Positions 1 through 11,041 of a DNA stretch of 64,000 nucleotides are shown here, in pieces. The DNA comes from Metellina segmentata (Eukaryota > Arthropoda > Arachnida > Araneae > Tetragnathidae): NCBI GenBank assembly GCA_947359465.1, contig OX375875.1:15215439-15279438 (forward strand). The letters run 5' to 3'. Below the pieces are notes generated by a model that ran no database searches, was not told where the DNA came from, and saw only the letters and a list, made by a program, of their open reading frames with translations. Each line of letters opens with the position of its first letter. Position 1 is the stretch's first letter. Both the position numbers and the translations under genes were made by a program.

Positions 1-99
1 GGATACACTAAATTTTTGACTAGTACACTAGTTCTGTATTTGTAATTCTTTAAGATAATGTTGCTCGTGATACTTCTTCTGAAATATGAAATCAAGACA

Positions 100-430
100 C
101 ATCCATCTCAAAATTTCCACATGCACAAGAATATATTTCAGAAATTCCTTACATATTTATTTACTTCACATAATTGATGGACCCTCTTTCTCTTACGGTA
201 ACTCATCCCTTGATGAGTAAAATTTCCACATCTCGAACAATATTTCAGAAATTCCTTATTTTCTTATTTACTTCAAATAATTGATGGGCCCTTTTGCTCT
301 TACGGTAACTCATCCCTTGATGTGTAAAATTTCCACATCTCGAACAATATTTCAGAAATTCTTTACTTACATCTTTACTTCAAATAATTGATAGACCCTT
401 TTACACTTACGTAACTCATCCCTTAACGTG
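100..430. repeat. Three-copy ~108-bp tandem repeat
   Basis: The string aaaatttccaca recurs at 110, 219 and 326 (periods 109 and 107). Each time it is followed by a 'tatttcagaaattc' stretch, a 'cttcaaataattgat' stretch, a 'ctcttacggtaactcatccctt' type stretch and then the next unit. A strongly diverged fourth copy, without the intervening sequence, is recognisable at about 700-785 (ttcggaaattccgta, attcaaataatcggaccc, gctcttacggcaac). There is no coding potential. Function unknown; a small local duplication array is the simplest reading. Confidence 0.8.
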
Positions 431-2452
431 TAAGTGTATGTGTCACGTGCCACTACAAAACAGGAACCCTCCTCAATCATCGGTTCATCGATTGATCTTA
501 TCGTTATTTAGTGTTGTTAATCATACAATTCACATACACGCTCCAACCAAAAAGTCAAAACGTGGAGATACTACTTTTTAGACTATCGCAGTAGTAGTGC
601 GCTTGTGATTCTGTAAGAGAATACTACTGAGTCAGCTGGAGTAGGAAAACAAAAGACCCAAAATCTATCTCAATAATCCCCACTCCGACACCGAAAGAGA
701 TTTCGGAAATTCCGTACCCCATCTCTCGAATTCAAATAATCGGACCCTTTTTGCTCTTACGGCAACGCATCTATAAATGAAATAGGAACTATGAATCACT
801 TCCCCTCGGTTTTAGAGAGTAAATACACCGAACTGCACATCGCAGTTGACAAGTTCATTTTTTCAATACGCTACATTTACCTCTAAAACATCTTGAAGAG
901 AATTCTTTCTTCTATTGAATCTCTCCAGGATTGGGAATGCAGGTCGAACTACGTGGCAGACGTCGGGAATAAAATCTCGCGATATTTGTTTTGTTTCTTT
1001 CCTTTCTTCTCTCTCTTCCTCTAGTTCTTTCCTATCTCATCCCATAACCATCTCGTCGAAGAAGAAAGCTGCAATTTTTCGATTGTTGATGTTTTTTATC
1101 ACACGCTGGAGTGGAGCCTGAATTCTAAATGCGACAGGCGTTTTCTATGGAAAGGAAGAGTCGTGAAGCTTGTTTACTCCTGAAATGAGCAATCGTTGCG
1201 TCGCTTTTGCTGGAAGCATCGCTTTGTGTTATTTATTTTGGGAATTAAGGCAGCTGTTAATGTTTCGGGGACGTGACAGATAGGTGGTGTTTTTATAAGC
1301 TGTCCGGATAAATGCTGTAGGTACAATCCAAGTAGATTATTGTTTAAAGGTTTGGTTTCGTATTAATCTCACACTTTTGATGCATTAGTTGGGGGTCTTA
1401 AGGCTCAAGGACTATATTTTGCCAAGTCAATCAAGTCTTTGCGAATGCAGTGAAGGTAAACCTGGATATTTATTGTAAGGTTTGGAAGTATATTAAAGAT
1501 TTTACACAATTATGTCTGGTGTAAGTGTGCTGCATGGTATAGTCACCATAGCATTTGTCTTCCACCAGTAAGTTTCTGCTTTATTTCCTATTTGGGTGAT
1601 TGTCCCTATTTAACATGTTGTCTGAAGGTCATGGGAGGATGTATTGATAGTTATTGCATCGCCGAAGAAATATGTTTTTCCCAGAAGCCAATACCAGAAC
1701 CACGTCAATACCAGAATAGAGTGTCGAAAGCTCAGTCAACAAATTTGCAATTTTATCATCTGTTAGTATCTTGATAGATTGAATTTTTCCTTATTTGGAG
1801 AGTGAAGGCCCTGAAGAACTATCATGCCCACAACTAATATTACACGATTTTTTTAATAACTAATAAAGCTAAAAATTCGAAACCCATACCTTTACAATTA
1901 GCTTCTAACCTGTACTCCACGCCAATGTCAGCAGATACACTAACATATAATGGCGATTGAAGCGGATAATAAACATTGAGGCTCAGCTCTTCCCGTGACT
2001 GGCTACTGAGACATCACTCCACACCATGCCCAGACACGTGATTGGCTCTTTAACGTTGATGCCACATCACCCGCTGGCGCGAGATCTGAAACGGAAGTAG
2101 AAATGGAAGTTTATCAGCTGGGTGTTCCCTGATTAATTGTCGCCAGTCGCTAGAGATAGGCAGCGAAAGTACAAACGGACTTACCACAATCATGTCTGGA
2201 AGAATAGAATCTTGTTCAATCGAAATCCATTAAACTGACTAAAGATGAATCAGGAATGTCGCTTCCATAGACATACCTCTTTATTCACCAGATTGGCCTG
2301 GTTTCTGTTTGTGTGAAGCGGGCCGAACGTGCTGCCGTTACGTCATGAGTTGTGAAAGAGGTTACAGAAACCCTAGAGCCCTCTGTATTTAGTTGAACTA
2401 AAAATAGTTTCATAAATAGTTGGTTCTTGGTATTTTGTTTTTTATGTCCAAG
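431..2452. other. Gene-free interval, no recognised feature
   Basis: I found no gene, transposon end or array here apart from the diverged repeat copy at about 700-785. The ORFs at 915-1121 (68 codons) and 1592-1774 (60 codons) are the size expected by chance and resemble no family I know. The part from about 850 to 1260 is less AT-rich and more complex than its surroundings, so it might hold a regulatory or untranslated segment, but nothing in the sequence shows that. Confidence 0.4.
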
Positions 2453-2718
2453 CTGCACCAATGGACCGTCGTGGCTCAGTGGGTATGCCCACTGCGCGAA
2501 CAACCTTCGAGTTGTAGGCGGCTCAGGTTCGATTCCAGCCAGGTGCATTTACCCTTGGGTATTTTATTTTCCTCTGTGTCAGTAAAACGGTCATTGTGTC
2601 TGTCTATTACTTGATATTGTATGTCTTATGTCTGGCGGAGCATGGCCAAATATGGCCCTAGCGCCATTAACCCCCCCCCCTCCCCCCCCCAAAAAAAAAA
2701 TCAACCAACCTGCACCAA
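2453..2718 (+). mobile_element. tRNA-derived SINE with target-site duplication
   Basis: The body spans about 2462-2709. The head at 2466-2545 resembles a tRNA gene: an A-box-like 'gtggctcagtggg' at about 2469 and a near-canonical B box 'ggttcgattcc' at about 2526. These are the internal RNA polymerase III promoter of tRNA-derived SINEs. A tRNA-unrelated body follows, then a C-rich run (from 2671) and an A run (2691-2700), the usual 3' tail. The 9-bp string ctgcaccaa lies immediately before (2453-2461) and after (2710-2718) the element, a perfect target-site duplication of the kind made by LINE-driven retroposition. The element is non-coding; the ORFs read across it on both strands are meaningless. 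It differs in body sequence from the other SINE family in the window. Confidence 0.88.
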
Positions 2719-2780
2719 ACAACGTCAGGCAAATATAACGAAGAAGGCCAAATAGCAAAAGCCTATAAAGAGGTGATGGT

Positions 2781-3732
2781 GAAATTAAAGGGAGAACATA
2801 TCACTAGGGTACCTAGGAATTCCCTTTAATAGAGACATAGATGGATATCATCAGTTCTATATCTATCCAAGGACATGTTTCGATTGAACACGTTATAAGA
2901 AAATCATTGTTCCACTTGGAATGCAACTAATTTTTATTCTAGTTGTAATGAGATTAGTAGTCTTAGAAATTTTACACCGCACAATCATCTTGATATGGAA
3001 ATCCCTTGAACCAACCCTGAAATTAAAGGGAGAACATATCACTAGGGTACCTAGGAATTCCCTTTAATAGAGACATAGATGGATATCATCAGTTCTATAT
3101 CTATCCAAGGACATGTTTCGATTGAACACGTTATAAGAAAATCATTGTTCCACTTGGAATGCAACTAATTTTTATTCTAGTGGAAATGAAATTAGTAGTC
3201 TTAGAACTTTTACACCGCACAATCATCTTGATATGGAAATCCCTTGAACCAACCCTGAAATTAAAGGGAGAACATATCACTAGGGTACCTAGGAATTCCC
3301 TTTAATAGAGACATAGATGGATATCATCAGTTCTATATCTATCCAAGGACATGTTTCGATTGAACACGTTATAAGAAAATCATTGTTCCACTTGGAATAC
3401 AACTAATTTTTATTCTAGTGGAAATGAAATTAGTAGTCTTAGAACTTTTACACCGCACAATCATCTTGATATGGAAATCCCTTGAACCAACCCTGAAATT
3501 AAAGGGAGAACATATCACTAGGGTACCTACGAATTCCCTTTAATAGAGACATAGATGGATATCATCAGTTCTATATCTATCCAAGGACATGTTTCGATTG
3601 AACACGTTATAAGAAAATAATTGTTCCACTTGGAATACAACTAATTTTTATTCTAGTTGAAATGAAATTAGTAGTCTTAGAAGTTTTACACCGCACACTC
3701 ATCTTGATATGGAAATCCCTTGAACCAATCCT
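2781..3732. repeat. 238-bp tandem array, four copies
   Basis: Units begin at 2781, 3019, 3257 and 3495 with 'gaaattaaagggagaac' and repeat at exactly 238 bp; a fifth start is attempted at 3733 and dies out. Copies differ by only a few substitutions (for example the g/a before caactaatttttattct), so the array is young. Each unit contains an inverted repeat: attaaaggga near its start and tccctttaat about 40 bases on, enclosing the small palindrome ctagggtacctag. No open frame runs through the units. It may be a short satellite block or an amplified piece of a transposon; no flanking transposon ends were found. Confidence 0.95.
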
Positions 3733-5295
3733 TAAATTCCCTAAGTCTCCTCTTTTACGTCTCGCCAGATGTTATCCAAAAGTGGCAGCTTTCTAATCAT
3801 GCTCTTAACCTCGTGATTGCAAAGGTGCAGCGTGATCAGGTTTCTAAGCAGAGGAGGCTTAAAGTCTTGACAGGTAATGGGCTGCAGGTCTCACAGTTAC
3901 AAAGGAATTCTCCAGTTTAAGATAACAGTCCGGCGAAAGATGTGATGTCTCTCCAATATCCGGGAAAGCTTCCCCTTTCTAACGAAGGCTCTGGCCGTGT
4001 CGGTCAAGCTGCCCTCCTCCCCTATGTTTACCAATCATTTGCACCAGCCCATTTTCCTTCGCGATGTATACGAATTATTTCAAATTGACGAAGAATTATT
4101 TCAAAGTGACGGTGATTTATTTGTTGTTAGGTAGATATTTCTGTGTGTGCAGGTTTGTGAATTCGTGAATGTTAAAAGGATTTGGTTGCGCATAATGTGT
4201 ATCAAGCATCATTTTGGTCTTTATCTGAATGATCGGTGAAAGATTCACGGTGATATTTTTCTGATCGTAGAGCAACAAACGTGTCTTAAAGTGGTGCGAA
4301 AAACATAATTCGGGAAAAAATTCAAAACTTCCAGGTTTGCGACATTTTATCATTTTATATAGACATCTCTGTGCATAGTTTGTTTTCCTACATAACAATA
4401 TTAAACCTAATCGTATCCTACCAAAATAAATAAAACAGTTATATTTGACTAATTTAATGTCAAATTGACAGTCCACAATCAACTTTTTTCTCTGAGTTTC
4501 TTTAAACTTATTCATTTTTCTTTTCGGAAGCATTTGATTTAATCTTGAAATTTTCAATACCTTTTGTCGAAAGAAGTTTTTAATTTGAAAAAATCGGGTG
4601 TAACGATATCCCGATTGGTGATTGCGAAAACGGATAAGTAATAGGAACAGTTGTTCTTGTGTTCTGGTTGCTACTGTTCTAGTAGACGAACATTGATGTA
4701 TGACAGTGTCTGTGTTTGGATACGATCAAGAATATTAAATCTTGATACTGTTCTGGATAAGAACACAAAGAATGACACATTTGCTGTAGACTGGAGAAGA
4801 GTGAGGCGTGTTTTAGCACTGGACGGTGCGGCGTGTGTATCTGAAATTTTACATTACACTGTAAAAACCAATGTTCGTGTCCAATTTAGGTATGCAGTGT
4901 CACTCTGTTCTTGGTCACTACTACGCACATTGTCTATCATATTAGACGTCGCTCTGACATCGTGCATTTCCTAAAACGATTCTATGTATATATATATATA
5001 TTTCAAGGTCTTTAAATTTGTACTCTAACCTTGAATATTGTAAAAATCTTAATTGGTATGTTTAAAAATTACGTTAAGGGTACAAAACTGGTTTACGGTG
5101 TTTTTTGTCTCGATTTGGCATGATACGACAAAATTATAAATGCTAATAGTTGTAATAATGTAAATTAAATCAATACCGCAGCGTAGAGGTTAAGATATAA
5201 AAATAATACTAATACTTAGAAAGATATCAGTTCGCTTTAGAAGACATGTCTTAAAACTACTTTGACATTGACACCTACTAACTAGGTAGTTGAAT
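3733..5295. other. Gene-free interval with two unrecognised ORFs
   Basis: Two ORFs longer than most in the window occur here: 146 codons on the minus strand (4117-4557) and 107 codons on the plus strand (4651-4974). Neither has a recognisable domain, signal peptide or compositional bias, and no splice or promoter context supports them. A short (TA)n run lies at 4986-5001. I regard the ORFs as probably fortuitous but record them because a cellular exon cannot be excluded. Confidence 0.35.
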
Positions 5296-5600
5296 TTATA
5301 ACTCACTGGAGCAACACAACATGTTATTGATTGGAGACCGAGACCAATCCCTAAAAAATATAACCGAAGACATAACCTTGTAATTTGGAACATCGGTTAA
5401 ATGACAGTGCCAGCACTTGAGCTGGGACACCACACTCCAAATTTACACTACAAGCCAGCGGAAGAACCTTTGAAACTATGAAAGACTAAACATACACCAT
5501 CCCCTACGTACACGAGAGTCCTTGATTGGATCGAGTTTTGAACTCGCAACATTCCAGTGCGAGTTTATAACTCGATCTTCACCCATGACTACCAACTATC
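5296..5600 (-). mobile_element. tRNA-derived SINE, 'CGTACTAGAGCAAC' family, copy 1
   Basis: Minus-strand copy of the window's second SINE family. The 3' end (5300-5340) carries the family signature actggagcaacacaac. The middle has 'gtaatttggaacat' and 'gacaccacactccaaatttacac', matching the copies at 12259, 20741 and 35302. The tRNA-like head is near 5530-5600, with a B-box-like segment read on the minus strand as gcgagttcaaaactcg. The sequence is well diverged from the other copies, so this is an old insertion. Target duplications are not obvious. Confidence 0.7.
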
Positions 5601-5754
5601 CACGACTCAACCATTTGCTAGTCCCCGTCCTCAACTCTACCAACATGACCCGAAATAACTAGAAACGTTTTAAAACATTGGGATTGATTCAGCGTGATTT
5701 AAAACAGTTTTTGTTGATTCTAAGTGAGTCAATAACTATCCGCAGTGCAGGTGT

Positions 5755-6090
5755 AAACTTTATTTCAACAAAAATAGATAGACAGCTATAACATTTTTTC
5801 GAAAAAACACATCTTGCTTTCTAGTGTTTCTTGGTCTATAAGTTCACAGTCTCTTTAAGTCCTAAAAACGTTTTCAAATGAGCACACATTCAGCGTTCCT
5901 TTCAGTTCTGGGTCTGTAGTTAATAAATAATTACACACTTCATCAACAGTAGTCACTACTTTGAATCATTGTGGTTATCCGGTTTCATGATGTGCGTAAC
6001 ACGTTTGCGAACATTTCTGAACTTTTCAATTCGTTTGTACTCACTCCATTGGGACAAAACATTTGACTCTTTGGATAATTATTGCATGAT
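5755..6090 (+). repeat. Dispersed repeat fragment related to the 13.6-14.4 kb array
   Basis: Starts with actttatttcaacaaaaatag, matching actttatttcgacaaaattag at 13610. It continues with similar islands such as 'catttctgaacttttcaattcgtttgt' type sequence at about 6012, comparable with repeated units at 13900-14200. There is no open frame and no clear ends. It is probably a piece of an unclassified interspersed element. Confidence 0.45.
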
Positions 6091-7335
6091 ACAACGTAGG
6101 ACTCCTGAAACAGGATTGAATTCACGTTTACAGACTTTTCTACTCTGATATTAAAATCAGTTCTTCAGTAAAAATCGTATTCACCACCACACGCGAGGGA
6201 ATATTAAATTGGAAAACTTCTTCCAAACTACGTCAGAAAACAAGTTGGAGAGGCGCTAAGTGGCAATGCAAAACCGAAACGAAGTTTTTATCAGAGAGGG
6301 AAGAAACCTGAAATCTTCCACACGAACCTCGGGTATAAGCGCTTGAACGAAATTTCCGCAATAGTACTCCCCTCAAAGCAAATGCAGAAACCCGTAAATT
6401 CTTCATCGCTCCCGTTCCTTTGTACTTAAAAACTCATTTCCAAGGAATCAGATTTTTCTTCCAAAGAACCCTCACCACCGGGAAGAGAATCCTATTCAAA
6501 ATACCCAAATCCAGGGGAAATCAAACTCCCGTGAATATAGGCCCCGTTATGAACAACCCCAATCCTTTTATAAACGGCTCTGAATATATTTTCAGGACAC
6601 CATAATAAAATATATCTTATATGATGCTTACAAAATAAACTACAAGCACCTCGGCACACATTTTTCGATGGCAATGTCTTTACTTCTGTTTAGTAGATTC
6701 CACGCCATGCATCTATATTCGCGGGTATGGATTTTCAGCTCCAGCCTCCCGTGTTAGCAAGCTGGGTTTCATATCCATTGTTCCGTCGGGCTGGAAAGCT
6801 TGTTTATGTATACAACTGGCAAGCAGACAGTCCATCGAAATGTTCGTACTCCGCGGGCTATCAAAAGAATGAAAAGAGCAGGAGATGTGAGTGTATTGTT
6901 TTTATTTCCATTTTCTTTTGTGTTCGGAAGTTTTGTTTTCTGCTTGATTTAAAAACGATATTGTTGCACTTGTAACAGCGGTACGAAAGAGAATATGAGC
7001 TGAAATTCTTTTTGACGGGTCAATGGATTTCGCTTCTTTGCTTCCCGAATGTATGATTGCGGTGGTTTTTGATGTGTAGTGGTTTCACTACAACAAGGGG
7101 TTGTGGATGCGGTTTGGAATAACCATTCAGTCATTCAGAGTTTGACTCGTAGGAATGGGTACCCATCGGGTTTATTTACGATGGTGAATGTTAAGCTTTG
7201 TGCAGGTTTCATTGAATCCGTTCGTTTTCTGTTTAACTTGTTTCACGTTTGAAATGCAACATTTAAGTTGAATGTTACTATAGTTATCTTTCTTAAGCAA
7301 ACATAGTCGTGCTTCAATCACATAAATACACTCTA
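6091..7335. other. Unassigned interval, includes a possible exon-like island
   Basis: No transposon signature was found. Sequence from about 6640 to 6900 is GC-richer than its surroundings and carries an 82-codon ORF (6727-6975) beginning with residues MDFQLQPPVLASWV. A donor-like gatgtgagtg lies at about 6884-6893. This could be an exon or an untranslated region, but I recognise no domain and no matching acceptor or partner exon. The rest is ordinary AT-rich sequence. Confidence 0.3.
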
Positions 7336-8133
7336 TAACAACAAAAAAATCAATGCACCAAGAAGAAGTTGCGCAATTGGTGGATGTGAAGACCATACAT
7401 AAGAAAAACAAACGATTAAAATTTCAATACAATTGAATTGTTTATTTCAGAGTTTGGCCGTTACAAAGTGAGGAAGTCAATAAGGCGTTGGCCCACCTCT
7501 GGCCAGGTTGCAAATTGTCACCCGGCGTGACATAGATTAAAATAGTTCCCGGATGGTGACCTGCGGAATGTCTTGCAAATAGATCTTTAACTGTCTGGCT
7601 AAATAGTCAACATTCCGGGATGGTTGGAATCGCCTTTTGATAACGTCCCAAATATGCTCTAGGGAGAGATATCAGGAGACCTAGCTGGCCAAGGAAGTGT
7701 TGTGAAAGCTTGAAGACAATTCATATTAACACATACCGTGTGCGTCCGGGCATTATCTTGTTAAAAAGTACATAAGGGGTGTCGCAAAAGGAACAGTAAC
7801 ACAAAATGTCGTAGAACGTCGTCTAGGTACCGCTATGTTGTAAGTGAGCCAAAAATGACTACCAAGGCGTCCGGCTATCAAAGGAGATGACACATCAGAC
7901 AATAATGCTCTGGTGTGGGCATGTGTAGCGTGAGATAGTAAGGGCAGGATCCCCACGTTTCCATGGAGATCTCCAGACACGTATCCATTGTTCCTGCGGT
8001 TGTCATCAGGACACAGTTGGAAACGGGACTCGTCAATAAAGACTACGTCCCCCGTCAGCGTCGTTCCAAGTTAAGTGAGCACGGCACAACTCATGGACAA
8101 CTCCTTCTTGGTGCGTCCATTTTTTTTTTGTTA
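7336..8133 (-). mobile_element. Tc1-like element, internally deleted (family A, copy 1)
   Basis: Both ends carry an inverted repeat: left taac-A-rich then 'tcaatgcaccaagaagaagt', right ctccttcttggtgcgtc followed by T9 and gtta, each next to a TA dinucleotide (7334-7335; 8134-8135), the normal Tc1/mariner target. Inside, the minus strand encodes a decayed C-terminal part of a DD34E transposase: an LEHIWDVIKRRFQ segment holding the last catalytic glutamate, then ARQL and a C-terminal SMSRRV...RGGPTPY-like end near 7480-7530. The N-terminal DNA-binding half is missing. The same structure is seen at 29694-30404, so this is an amplified deletion derivative rather than a random fragment. Confidence 0.85.
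7440..8100 (-). pseudogene. Tc1 transposase fragment (C-terminal), decayed
   Basis: Read on the minus strand from about 8100 to 7440, conceptual translation in shifting frames gives a VFIDESRF-like segment (first catalytic Asp of the DDE core), then degraded core sequence, then LEHIWDVIKRR and a C-terminal Tc1-type tail ending RGGPTPY. A full Tc1 transposase is about 340 residues; roughly the first 120, with the paired helix-turn-helix domain, are absent. Frameshifts and stops are frequent. Non-functional. Its relatives are at 29.8-30.3 kb and 33.4-34.0 kb. Confidence 0.75.
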
Positions 8134-9167
8134 TAAAGAATATTAATATACAATGGATTGCATTTCATATTGCCCCAAATTTGAAGAAATATAAGTATAC
8201 ACTAAGGCCATCGAAGCTTTTCACATACTTTACCCATTAACCTATCATGACTGATTCATCATAAGTAAGACCTCAATTAGTAATATTCGGAGAATCATTG
8301 GCAACTAATTTCTGGAACCCTGGAGTCGCTCAATTCTACAGGTGAGAAAAATTGACATTCTACCCTTTCGGGATCTGAGCGCACATATCATCACTCTATC
8401 CTTCGTACAGGACCATAAGGCACTTCCAACTTACTTAAAATGCAGCATTGATCAATGCTCCCCAAGAAATCTTCCGGTCTGTGGATCTTGCAAGAAATAA
8501 ACTCCATGGAAGCTATAACCTAAAGTGGAATATTTAAGCATATTTGGTCTCATGGACTTGGCCTACTTCTTTAGCTAGGTCTTAGGGAATACGTAACATC
8601 ATATTAGCTCTCTTTATCTGTCAATTGTAAAAAAACCTTAAACATCTTTCAGTGTGAATAACTGACCCATGCTCATGGACTGACAACCTCCTCGCATAAC
8701 TAGCACTAAACAACGGTATGCTTATATCCGTGCAATTAATCCAGATTTCTAAGGAACTTGTAAACTTAGTGCAGAAATTCATTGACTGACATTTTCTCAA
8801 GATAATAAATGTTTATTTTCATGACGATGCGAAATGTATTTTTAAATTAATCTGCTTACAGATATAATACAGTCAAACTTCTAACTGTCTCCTCATACTT
8901 TTTTATTTTTTAACCTATGCAAACAGTCTTTAGAGAGTTTCATATTTAAATTTGTTTTTCATATGTTACGTTTTTGGTACTTTATACGATATAGGTACTT
9001 CAACTAAAATTGTGATGCATTCTTCATTTGGCTAGTTTATTTGCCACTAATATAGTCACAATCCCAATTTACTCCCAGAAAAGTTGTTTTATTTGAATAA
9101 CTTTTGTTCTATCTGTTTTCATGTCCCGCGTTTTCATTGGGTGTAATATCTCCCAATAACTGCTAAA
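8134..9167. other. Gene-free interval
   Basis: AT-rich sequence without an ORF over 60 codons, transposon end or array that I could identify. A string like a splice donor (ctacaggtgagaa, about 8337) and one like an acceptor (ccttcgtacagg, about 8400) occur 60 bases apart, too close for an intron to be convincing. Confidence 0.4.
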
Positions 9168-9556
9168 CAGGGTGATTATAAGTTAAAGTTCAACTTTCAA
9201 AGAACTGTAAAAAAATAACCACTTTTTAAAATGACCTGAAATTTGAATTTAATATACTCGAGAAACAGGGGAAAATGGTGTGTGGCATGAGAAAAAAATA
9301 GTTCCATATTTAATCAATAGATAGCGCTTTAAGTGTTTAAGTGTCATAACGTAAATGGGTTCGACTACTAGTGACATTTGAATCGCAATATGACGGCTAT
9401 GGCGTGAGTTGCACGTTAAACCAACTCTACTGTTCAGTATGCATGACTACCGGTTTTTTACTGAAAAATTGACATCCAAGTCATTCAACAGTTGTGGCAC
9501 TCTTAGTGGAAAGCCCATCCACCGCGACAAGATTCGTACCACTTTGGATGGGGAAA

Positions 9557-9662
9557 ATCGATTTTTAACTGTCCTGAGGCTAAAACCTGTATAAAAAGCA
9601 ACAATGAAATCGGTTTTTAAACGTCCCGAGACCAAAAACTGCATAAAAAGCAACAATGATAT
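9557..9662. repeat. Short tandem duplication (~52 bp, two copies) inside the rosa element
   Basis: The segment 'cgatttttaactgtcctgag...ataaaaagcaacaatgaaat' is followed directly by a near copy 'cggtttttaaacgtcccgag...ataaaaagcaacaatgatat'. The two units differ at a few positions. It lies in the element's non-coding spacer downstream of the transposase stop. Confidence 0.75.
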
Positions 9663-9683
9663 CGATTGTTTATTATCGCCATA

Positions 9684-10830
9684 CTAGAGAAATGTATGTT
9701 CAATATGGTGTCCACTGTTTTGTGCCTCAAGTTGAAACCAATATATGTTTCACTACAGATTGGAGTGTCTCAAGGGGTCACGTTGTGAATGTGTTGCGCA
9801 ATTCGTGCCTTTAATTCAGCAAAGTTTGCAATCGGACCTCTTAACTCAACATTTTTTCAGATAACCCCATAGCCAGAAGTCACAAGGATTAAGATCAGGT
9901 GATCTTGACTGCCAGGCTGTTGGAAAATGACGGCGGATAATTCTATCATTTCCGAAATGCCTCTTGAGCAGCTGCTTCACTGGCTTTGCAATGTGCGAAG
10001 GAGCGTCATCTTGCATAAAAATGAAGCTACCTACACGTGCACGCTGTTGATGTGTTGGAATGACGTGGTTACGCAAAAGACACTCATAGCGTTTACCATT
10101 GACGGTACAGGTAACAGGCCCATCTTCTCGAAAACAATTGGTCCTACTACAAACAATAGCGTCAACCCGCCCCTCACAGTTAATTTTGCAGATTGAAGAG
10201 GTACTGGTTCATGTACGAACGGATTTTACGTTGCCCATATCCTGCAATTCTGAGTATTGACATGTCCTTGGAGATGGAAAAGGGCTTTGTCTGTCCACAA
10301 AATGTTCCATGACCATTCATTGTGTGTTTCCATACGAGCAAGAAATTCTAGAGCAAAAGTTTGTCTTACTGGCATGTCAGCAGGAAGCAACACCTGAATA
10401 TGGGTAATCTTGTATGGATAGCGATGCAGGATGTTTAGTGTAATTTTATGCACCAAAGTTCCATCTCCAAAGTTCGGGCAATTTCCCGTGCACTGCCGTT
10501 TGCACATCTTCGCTCGTCTCTTCCTGGAATGATGTGGCCACATCTTTTACTGACATCGAAGCATTTTTGTTTACACACTCTGCCACATTTGAATTTAAAA
10601 GAAACTGTCTCTTCCAATTTCTTATTCATCTTCTCCAGATACTTGGAAGACATCGGACCACATGCTTTTTTAATACCCTTTACAGTCCGAAACTTCTTCA
10701 GAGCTACTGGCGCACAGTCCCCCTTCTTTGAAAAGAAATTCACAAGCAGAGCGTGATTCATCATTGAGAGATTCACGACGAGCTTCTATGGCGCAATATG
10801 AGGGAAACATCATGTAAACCGCGTTTTGAT
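9684..10830 (-). pseudogene. Rosa-like transposase, frameshifted
   Basis: Minus-strand reading in at least two frames. The N-terminal part (10435-10830) holds a helix-turn-helix region with KACGPMSSKYLEKM and ISARTLEM-like sequence. The middle (10226-10543) reads ILWTDKALFHLQGHVNT and contains the first catalytic Asp. The C-terminal part (9846-10076) reads FMQDDAPSHIAKPVKQLL followed by SPDLNPCDFWLWGYLK. Counting from the Asp of MQD to the Asp of CDFW gives about 42 intervening residues, fitting a DD41D-type core. All three catalytic acidic residues are recognisable, but the frame shifts between about 10080 and 10226, a stop occurs after CRIWAT, and N-terminal frames overlap. Non-functional. 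The protein tail ends near 9684. Confidence 0.85.
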
Positions 10831-11041
10831 AATAAAAGCAATGTGTCGTGCGCATGACAAGCTTTTTATTTTGCATATTATGACGCTTAAAGAACCATTT
10901 ATTGCTAAATTTGGAACTGTTTTTTTATGCCATACCTTTTCCTCTTTCTTCGAAAACATTCAATTCAAATTTCAGGTAGTTCTGAGCAGTGGTTCTTTTT
11001 TACAGCTTTTTGAAAGTTGAACTTGAATTATAATCACCATG

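Larger units (their letters stand above)
9168..11041 (-). mobile_element. Rosa-like (DD41D group) Tc1/mariner element with long TIRs
   Basis: The left end starts cagggtgattataa (9168) and the right end finishes ttataatcaccatg (11041), followed by TA. The two ends stay alignable as an inverted repeat for about 180-200 bp: left 9168 to ~9355, right ~10850 to 11041, sharing agttcaactttcaaa, ctgaaatttgaatt and agcgctttaag/ttctttaagcg-type blocks. The interior carries a decayed transposase on the minus strand (9684-10830) and a non-coding spacer at 9355-9680. The length of about 1.87 kb suits an almost full-length copy. The TA on the left side is mutated (taaacagg). Long inverted repeats and a PDLNPCDFW core are characteristic of the rosa/DD41D group of the IS630-Tc1-mariner superfamily. 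Confidence 0.88.

Noticed and set aside
2466..2545. tRNA gene
   Set aside because: A and B boxes are present but the cloverleaf is incomplete and a SINE body, tail and target duplication follow.
8337..8410. Intron between gtgagaa and cttcgtacag
   Set aside because: Only about 60 bases apart, with no coding frame on either side; splice-like words of this kind are frequent by chance.
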